Below, piece by piece: positions 6,410 through 10,815 of a stretch of DNA of 10,815 nt. Below the pieces are notes generated by a model. It had not been told where the DNA came from. It saw only the letters and a list, made by a program, of their open reading frames with translations, and searched no databases. Source of the DNA: an uncultured Hungatella sp. (GTDB lineage Bacteria > Bacillota > Clostridia > Lachnospirales > Lachnospiraceae); the NCBI GenBank assembly GCA_910579515.1, contig CAJTUV010000056.1:1-10815 (forward strand). The letters are read 5' to 3'. A program made the position numbers and the translations under genes. Numbering within the stretch: position 1 is the stretch's first letter; each line of letters starts with the position of its first letter.

Positions 6410-7305
6410 AACAGACGTCCTGGAGAAAGTTTTGGAAGGCAAACAATGGATATGCCTATTTGTCCATTTGGCTGATTGGATTTTTTGCTTTTAAGTTTTA
6501 TCCTTTTTTGTCTTCTCTTTATTACAGCCTGACGAATTACAACCTGTTTAAAAGCGGGACTCAGTTTATAGGACTTCAGAATTATGAGTCGATTTTAAAG
6601 ACTTCCAAGTATATGAAGGCTTTTGGAGTGACATTTAAATATGCGTTTATGACAGTGCCGTTAAAGCTGTTATTCGCTCTGTTTATCGCCTATATTCTGA
6701 ATTTTAAACTGAAATTTATCAACATGTTTCGGACGATCTATTACATTCCTTCAATTCTGGGAGGTTCTATTTCGATTGCTGTCTTGTGGCAGTTTTTGTT
6801 CCAAAATGAAGGTCTGATCAACATGATTATCCGATTGTTTGGCGGTGACCCTATCAACTGGCTGGGGAGCAGCAAGTACGCGCTGTTTGTCATCTGTCTC
6901 TTGCGTGTGTGGCAGTTTGGGTCTGCCATGGTTATTTTCCTGGCTGCCTTAAAAGGGGTGCCAGAGGATTTATACGAGGCGGCTGCTATTGACGGAGCCA
7001 GTAAGTTTACCCAGTTTATGAAGATTACCATTCCTATGATTACTCCGGTGGTATTTTTCAACCTGATCACCCAGCTCTGCCAGGCGTTCCAGGAATTTAA
7101 TGGTCCATTTGTCATCACCAACGGCGGGCCTCAGGGCTCCACCACATTGATTTCTATACTTATCTACCAGAATGCGTTTAAGACGTATAAGATGGGCCTG
7201 GCCAGCGCTATGGCGTGGATGCTGTTTTTGATTGTGGCAGTATTGACGGCGATTTCGTTTATCAGTCAGAAATACTGGGTTTATTATGGCGACGAGGAAA
7301 GGTAG
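6406..7305 (+). CDS. ABC sugar transporter permease, MalF/UgpA-like
   Basis: Encodes a 299-residue inner-membrane permease of the carbohydrate uptake type 1 family. About six hydrophobic segments are visible, starting at residues 16-38, 72-100 and 107-132. The cytoplasmic EAA loop that docks the ATPase is EAAAIDGASKFTQFMKITIP (191-210), with the invariant G at 197. The gene starts inside the last codons of the GH105 gene (ATGA overlap) with GAAAGGAG upstream, and is followed 9 bp later by the second permease, with which it should form the heterodimeric channel. The absence of an ATPase gene fits systems that use a shared MsmX/UgpC-type ATPase. Confidence 0.92.
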   Translation: MKQTSWRKFWKANNGYAYLSIWLIGFFAFKFYPFLSSLYYSLTNYNLFKSGTQFIGLQNYESILKTSKYMKAFGVTFKYAFMTVPLKLLFALFIAYILNFKLKFINMFRTIYYIPSILGGSISIAVLWQFLFQNEGLINMIIRLFGGDPINWLGSSKYALFVICLLRVWQFGSAMVIFLAALKGVPEDLYEAAAIDGASKFTQFMKITIPMITPVVFFNLITQLCQAFQEFNGPFVITNGGPQGSTTLISILIYQNAFKTYKMGLASAMAWMLFLIVAVLTAISFISQKYWVYYGDEER

Positions 7306-7314
7306 GGGAGAAGA

Positions 7315-8163
7315 ATGTCAAGACGTCAAAAGAATGCAATCAATCTGTTTTTCCGCTATTTTGTACTGATATTTATTGGAATCGGCATGATTTACCCTAT
7401 GATCTGGATGATAGGTGCATCGTTTCGGGATAATAATGCGGAGATTTTTAGCTCCATTGGTTTTATTCCTAAAAATCCTACGCTCCAGGGTTATATTGAC
7501 GGGTGGAATGCCACCAACTATTCCTATGGGCATTACATGATTAATACCTACAAGTTTGTGATTCCAAAGGTGATTGGTACGGTGATTTCAGCTACCGTCA
7601 CAGCCTATGCCTTTACGCGGTTCCGTTTTAAGGGAAGGGGATTTTGGTATGGACTGATGCTGGCGACTTTATTTTTACCTCAGGTAGTTTTGAATGTTCC
7701 TCAGTTCTTGCTGTTTACGAAGATTGGCTGGGTTGACAGCTATCTGCCTTTGGTGATTCCAAGTTTTTTTGCCTGCGACACCTATTTTGTGTTCATGATG
7801 ATTCAGTTTATGCGGTCCGTTCCCAAGGAGCTGGAGGAAGCAGCAGAGATTGACGGCTGCAATTCTTTTCAGAGGCTTCTGCTGGTCATGGTTCCCATGG
7901 TGCAGCCAGCGGTGGTATCCAGCGCATTATTCCAGTTTATGTGGTCTTCCAATGATTTTATGGGGCCCTTGATTTATATTAATTCTACAAGGAAGTTTCC
8001 AGCCGCTCTGGGTTTAAGGCTGTTTATGGATACGGAGACTGGTTTTCAGTGGAATAAGGTGCTGGCTCTGTCCATCATCACCATTCTGCCATCTCTTATT
8101 GTATTCTTTCTGGCTCAGGATCAATTTGTGGAGGGAATTTCCGCAGGCGGCGTAAAGGGATGA
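7315..8163 (+). CDS. ABC sugar transporter permease, MalG/UgpE-like
   Basis: Encodes the 282-residue partner permease. The N-terminal membrane segment covers about residues 12-36, and further segments lie at 83-100, 111-138 and 150-168, followed by the C-terminal pair. The EAA loop is EAAEIDGCNSFQRLLLVMVP (175-194). An AGGGGAG ribosome site lies 6 bases before the ATG. The C-terminus ends in the sequence FVEGISAGGVKG, a pattern seen at the end of MalG-type permeases. It is placed 9 bp after the first permease and 17 bp before the GH28 gene, all in one operon. Confidence 0.92.
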   Translation: MSRRQKNAINLFFRYFVLIFIGIGMIYPMIWMIGASFRDNNAEIFSSIGFIPKNPTLQGYIDGWNATNYSYGHYMINTYKFVIPKVIGTVISATVTAYAFTRFRFKGRGFWYGLMLATLFLPQVVLNVPQFLLFTKIGWVDSYLPLVIPSFFACDTYFVFMMIQFMRSVPKELEEAAEIDGCNSFQRLLLVMVPMVQPAVVSSALFQFMWSSNDFMGPLIYINSTRKFPAALGLRLFMDTETGFQWNKVLALSIITILPSLIVFFLAQDQFVEGISAGGVKG

Positions 8164-8180
8164 TTTGAGGAGGAGATACT

Positions 8181-9737
8181 ATGGAGTTTCAGGTTATTTT
8201 TACTGCATCCAGGCGATGTACTATTGAGCTTTTGCATGAGGGCGCCTATTTCACAGACCAGGAGTATGAGATCTGGGTGGACGGGAACATGGTCATGACC
8301 TCAAACAAGGTTGTTCAGACCATCAATGGATTAAAGCCGGATACCTGCTACCAGGTGGAGGTCCGCATGGGAGAGAAGCGGGCCGTAAAAGAAGTGAAAA
8401 CCTGCTATGAGTACGTGACCTTAAACGTAAAAGACTTTGGAGCCAGAGGAGACGGAGTCCACGACGACACGGTATGTATTCAGGCTGCCATATTAAGCTG
8501 TCCAAAGAACAGCAGGGTATACCTGCCGAAAGGGGTGTATAAGGTATCGTCTCTGTTTTTAAAAAGCGACATGACCCTGGATTTTGGAGATGGGGCGGTG
8601 TTGTCTGCCTGGACAGAGAGGGAGAAATTTCCGATTCTGCCTGGGCTTGTTGAGAGCTATGACGAGACGGAGGAATATAATCTGGGCACATGGGAGGGAA
8701 ATCCTCTGGAGATGTTTGGCAGTATTCTTACAGGCATCCACGTGAAGAATGTGGTTATCACAGGACAGGGAGTCATGGACGGAAACGCAGGCTTTGACAA
8801 CTGGTGGAAGAATGACGGGAGAGAGAAGACGGGAGGCGCTTTCAGGCCTCGGATGATTTTCTTAAACCATTGTGAGAACGTTACGGTTCAGGGTCTGACC
8901 ATTCAAAACAGCCCGGCCTGGAACCTTCATCCCTATTTTTCCAATAATACCCGCTGGATTGACATGAAGGTTTTCAATCCCAAGGTATCTCCCAACACAG
9001 ACGGCATGGACCCAGAGTCTGTAAATGGTCTGGAAGTAGTGGGAGTGGAGTTCTCTTTGGGAGACGACTGCATTGCCATTAAGTCAGGAAAATATTATAT
9101 GGGCCACAAGTATAAAACTGCCTCTCAGAATATTGAAATCCGTCAGTGTTACATGCGTCATGGCCACGGTTCTGTGACGCTGGGCAGCGAGATGGCTGCA
9201 GGCGTGAAGAATATGACTGTGCGGGACTGTATTTTCGAGGACACGGACAGAGGGCTGAGAGTTAAGACCAGGAGGGGCAGAGGAAACGATGCGGTGATTG
9301 ACAACATCCTGTTTGAGAATATCAAGATGGAAGGGGTTTTGACGCCTTTTGTGGTCAACTCGTATTATTGGTGCTGTGATCCAGACGGCCATTCTGAGTA
9401 TGTGAGGACTAAGGAGGCGCTTCCTGTAGACGAACGGACACCTTTTGTGAAAAAGCTGACTTTCAGAAACATTGAAGCTCACAACTGTCATGTGGCGGCA
9501 AGTTTTATCTACGGACTTCCAGAGGCAAAGATTGAAGAGGTTATCTTTGAAAATGTCCATGTGGATTTTGCCAAAGAGCCAGTTGCAGAGTATCCTGCAA
9601 TGATGGCTGATATAGAGCCCTGTACCAGAAAAGGGATTTACATTAACAATGTCGCATGCCTGACCATGAAGAATGTGACAGTTGAGGGGGCCGACGGGGA
9701 GGCTAAGGAGATTTTGAATGTAGACGAAATCAGGTAA
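8181..9737 (+). CDS. Glycoside hydrolase family 28, polygalacturonase-like, cytoplasmic
   Basis: Encodes a 518-residue right-handed beta-helix enzyme that hydrolyses alpha-1,4 links between galacturonate residues. Residues 1-75 resemble a fibronectin type III domain (GLKPDTCYQVEV is typical), and the beta-helix begins at VTLNVKDFGARGDGVHDDT (79-97). The four GH28 signature sites are intact: NTD at 272-274, GDD at 294-296, HGHG at 327-330 and RVK at 360-362 in place of the usual RIK. The three aspartates (D274, D295, D296) and H329 are the expected catalytic set. No signal peptide, so it should act on imported oligosaccharides, probably in an exo mode. GAGGAGGAG precedes the ATG. It is the last gene before an IS1182 remnant 44 bp downstream, and no terminator is visible in the gap. 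Confidence 0.9.
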   Translation: MEFQVIFTASRRCTIELLHEGAYFTDQEYEIWVDGNMVMTSNKVVQTINGLKPDTCYQVEVRMGEKRAVKEVKTCYEYVTLNVKDFGARGDGVHDDTVCIQAAILSCPKNSRVYLPKGVYKVSSLFLKSDMTLDFGDGAVLSAWTEREKFPILPGLVESYDETEEYNLGTWEGNPLEMFGSILTGIHVKNVVITGQGVMDGNAGFDNWWKNDGREKTGGAFRPRMIFLNHCENVTVQGLTIQNSPAWNLHPYFSNNTRWIDMKVFNPKVSPNTDGMDPESVNGLEVVGVEFSLGDDCIAIKSGKYYMGHKYKTASQNIEIRQCYMRHGHGSVTLGSEMAAGVKNMTVRDCIFEDTDRGLRVKTRRGRGNDAVIDNILFENIKMEGVLTPFVVNSYYWCCDPDGHSEYVRTKEALPVDERTPFVKKLTFRNIEAHNCHVAASFIYGLPEAKIEEVIFENVHVDFAKEPVAEYPAMMADIEPCTRKGIYINNVACLTMKNVTVEGADGEAKEILNVDEIR

Positions 9738-9795
9738 AAAGTGAAAACCACCAAAAAAAGTAAGATAACAAGAATGTAAGAGGGGCCGTTGCAAA

Positions 9796-9835
9796 ATAGA
9801 TGAATAATCATCTATGGAGCGACGGCTCCATTTTT
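9796..9835 (+). terminator. Hairpins at the IS1182 end, the second terminator-like
   Basis: ATAGATG (9796-9802) pairs with CATCTAT (9809-9815). Directly after, GGAGC (9816-9820) pairs with GCTCC (9825-9829) around GACG, followed by ATTTTT. It would stop outside transcription entering the element, and incidentally serves as the only terminator seen after the GH28 gene. Confidence 0.5.
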
Positions 9836-9887
9836 GTACAAAAACAGAAAACCGACTCCGAAGAGTCCGCAATCCATGGTATAATAA

Positions 9888-10371
9888 GATATACCAAGTA
9901 GATTAATATACCGTAAAAATTATACCGAATTTGGCGAACCTTATCAACGGTTTTTGCCATTAAATTTGGAAGGTCTGATCCCTGATGATGAGTCTGTCCG
10001 ACTGCTCAGCCACGAATTGGAGGAACTTGATTATCACTTGCTGTACCAGGCTTACTCTGCCAAAGGCAAAAATCCTGCGGTGGACCCTAAGACCATGTTC
10101 AAGATCCTGACCTATGCATACTCCCCAAACATTTATTCATCCAGAAAAATCGAAACGGCTTGCAGACGGGATATCAACTTTATGTGGTTCCTAGCCAGAC
10201 AGAAGGCTCCTGACCACAGCACCATTGCTCGGTTTTGTGCACAGGGTTCCTTTCTGCTTCCTGCCAAGACCTCTTTTACCATATGGTCCACCGTCTGGGA
10301 AATGAAGGGGAATTATGAAAAGAAACTGTATTCATTGATGGGACCAAGCTGGAAGCTGCCGCCAATAAATA
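9888..10371 (+). pseudogene. IS1182-family transposase, N-terminal remnant with frameshift and stop
   Basis: The N-terminal third of an IS1182-type DDE transposase. The family motif YTEFGEPYQRFLPLNLEGLIP lies at about 9921-9980, upstream of the first TTG at 9954, and the frame has no ATG, GTG or TTG before it, so the native start is lost. The conserved DPKTMFKILTYAYS and SSRKIETACRRDINFMWFLA segments follow. After ARF (10235) a net one-base shift is needed to recover TGFLSASCQDLFYHMV; then a TGA interrupts at 10316-10318, and KETVFIDGTKLEAAANK runs to the break at about 10371. The catalytic core beyond is missing. Clearly non-functional. Confidence 0.85.
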
Positions 10372-10515
10372 GTCGTCGGCATGGGCGGCATTTCCTGTTC
10401 CTAGTTCTGGATAGTCTTTTAATGGAATGACATGATCAGGCTTAGTATATTTTTCATCCAGCGTCAGGAGCCTGACCTGCTCTGTGGTAGCATCCTTTCC
10501 TAATACAAAAGGCGG
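10372..10515 (-). pseudogene. Unidentified coding-like fragment
   Basis: Between the IS1182 break and the amidase remnant, the minus strand has a 48-codon open stretch that reads like real protein, including VRLLTLDEKYTKPDHVIPL and YPELGTGNAAHADD, while the plus strand here has stops and no sensible product. It has no start codon of its own; two stop codons lie just upstream at 10519-10524. It runs out exactly at the IS1182 junction (10371/10372), where IS1182 would have inserted or recombined. I do not recognise the family. It is probably a slice of a larger gene moved here by rearrangement. Confidence 0.4.
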
Positions 10516-10760
10516 AACTTATTATGGGATTTGTACAAATGCAAACAGTATAGGCATAGAGATGTGTATCCGTAATAAAGGAAATAAGTCAGACACCAGC
10601 AAAGACTGGTATTTTGAAGAAGCCACAGTGGAGTCTGCGATTGCATTAACAAAAGAGCTGATGGCCAAGTATCATGTCTTGGGGGGGAACATGTCATTCG
10701 TCACTATGATGTGGTTGGGAAAATTTGTCCTAATCCATATGTGTACAATACCGAAAAGCA
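10510..10760 (+). pseudogene. N-acetylmuramoyl-L-alanine amidase remnant (Amidase_2), frameshifted
   Basis: A central piece of a peptidoglycan amidase of the phage/PGRP-like Amidase_2 type, which cuts between N-acetylmuramic acid and L-alanine. GGTYYGICTNANSIGIEMC and KDWYFEEATVESAIALTKEL are characteristic. After a run of seven G (10681-10687) the frame is wrong; in the next frame the expected HVIRHYDVVGKICPNPYVYN appears, which carries the histidine and cysteine zinc ligands. The N-terminal part with the first zinc histidine is missing, and the 3' end is cut by the IS-like repeat at 10761. Either a prophage or a sporulation/lysis gene was the source. Non-functional as seen. Confidence 0.8.
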
Positions 10761-10815
10761 TGTCAACGCCGAATTAAAAATGTAAGAAAACGCCGATTAT
10801 ATTTTGTAGTTTTTC
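10761..10815. repeat. 54-bp inverted repeat, right copy; end of an IS21-like insertion sequence
   Basis: Reverse complement of 1-54, with one more base of the element at 10815. Read rightward from the tip it starts TGTCAACGCCGA; the two internal units are AACGCCGA... at 10765-10786 and 10789-10809. It cuts the amidase frame after the codons for NTEK. The element continues beyond the window, and its orientation is opposite to the left copy. Confidence 0.75.

Larger units (their letters stand above)
9782..10371 (+). mobile_element. Truncated IS1182-family insertion sequence, left part only
   Basis: The element starts with GGGGCCGTTGCAAAA, the terminal-repeat type of IS1182-family elements. Two hairpins follow, then an extended -10 box TGGTATAAT (9877-9885) and the first third of the transposase. 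The right side is cut off at about 10371, where unrelated sequence begins. No matching right terminal repeat is found in the window. It separates the pectin operon from whatever followed it originally. Confidence 0.75.

Noticed and set aside
9084..9872. Long minus-strand open frame of 262 codons
   Set aside because: It is antisense to the conserved GH28 coding sequence, has no family-like motifs, and runs across the IS1182 boundary.
1..10815. Composite transposon carrying the pectin operon
   Set aside because: Each IS end interrupts a different gene (helicase, amidase) and the flanks show no shared target duplication, which fits two separate insertions better than one mobile unit.
1..10815. 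CRISPR array or defence system
   Set aside because: No regularly spaced direct repeats and no Cas, restriction or toxin-antitoxin proteins were found in any frame.

Overview
The window reads as chromosomal or accessory DNA from a low-to-moderate GC Bacillota, most likely a gut Clostridia/Lachnospiraceae-type bacterium. The clues are strong AGGAGG-type ribosome binding sites, TTGACA/TATAAT promoters, a lipoprotein transporter without its own ATPase, and the protein sequence style. I did not assign a species.

Layout. (1) Positions 1-54 are one end of an insertion-sequence-like repeat. It abuts the 3' part of a HerA/DUF853-type helicase gene (to 654), which has lost its ATPase core in this window. 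(2) On the minus strand lie a DUF368 (PopT-like) polyprenyl-phosphate translocase (672-1562), a perfect-stem terminator and tRNA-Gly(CCC) (1637-1706). (3) A monofunctional GT51 peptidoglycan glycosyltransferase (1960-2691) follows on the plus strand, with its own promoter and a strong terminator. (4) The core of the window is a pectin/rhamnogalacturonan oligosaccharide locus. A TIM-barrel sugar isomerase/epimerase (2778-3602, minus) is divergent from a five-gene plus-strand operon: ABC solute-binding lipoprotein (3835-5214), GH105/GH88-type unsaturated galacturonyl hydrolase (5294-6409), two ABC permeases (6406-7305 and 7315-8163) and a GH28 polygalacturonase-like enzyme (8181-9737). (5) The right end (9782-10815) is a graveyard: a decayed IS1182-family transposase start, a short unidentified coding-like fragment on the minus strand, an N-acetylmuramoyl-L-alanine amidase remnant with a frameshift, and finally the same 54-bp repeat as at the left end, in inverted orientation.

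How the genes work together. The lipoprotein and the two permeases would import pectin-derived oligosaccharides. They probably borrow a shared MsmX/UgpC-type ATPase, because none is encoded here. Neither glycosidase shows a signal peptide, so both are predicted to act in the cytoplasm: GH28 trimming galacturonate residues, GH105 removing the unsaturated end sugar. The divergent promoter region (3603-3834) carries two perfect ATGTATACAT-type palindromes about 107 bp apart and a third inverted repeat over the operon -35 box. This suggests one repressor, encoded elsewhere, controlling both directions. A stem-loop with a T-run just after the lipoprotein gene probably sets a high ratio of binding protein to downstream products.

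The two inverted 54-bp ends look like the tip of an IS21-type element (internal 24-bp-period repeats, TTGACA at the tip). They may also mark where an assembly broke, so the true neighbours of both ends are unknown. I found no CRISPR array, no defence island and no clearly new multi-gene system. The most interesting unexplained points are the operator architecture, the divergent isomerase, and the mosaic right end with its unidentified minus-strand fragment.
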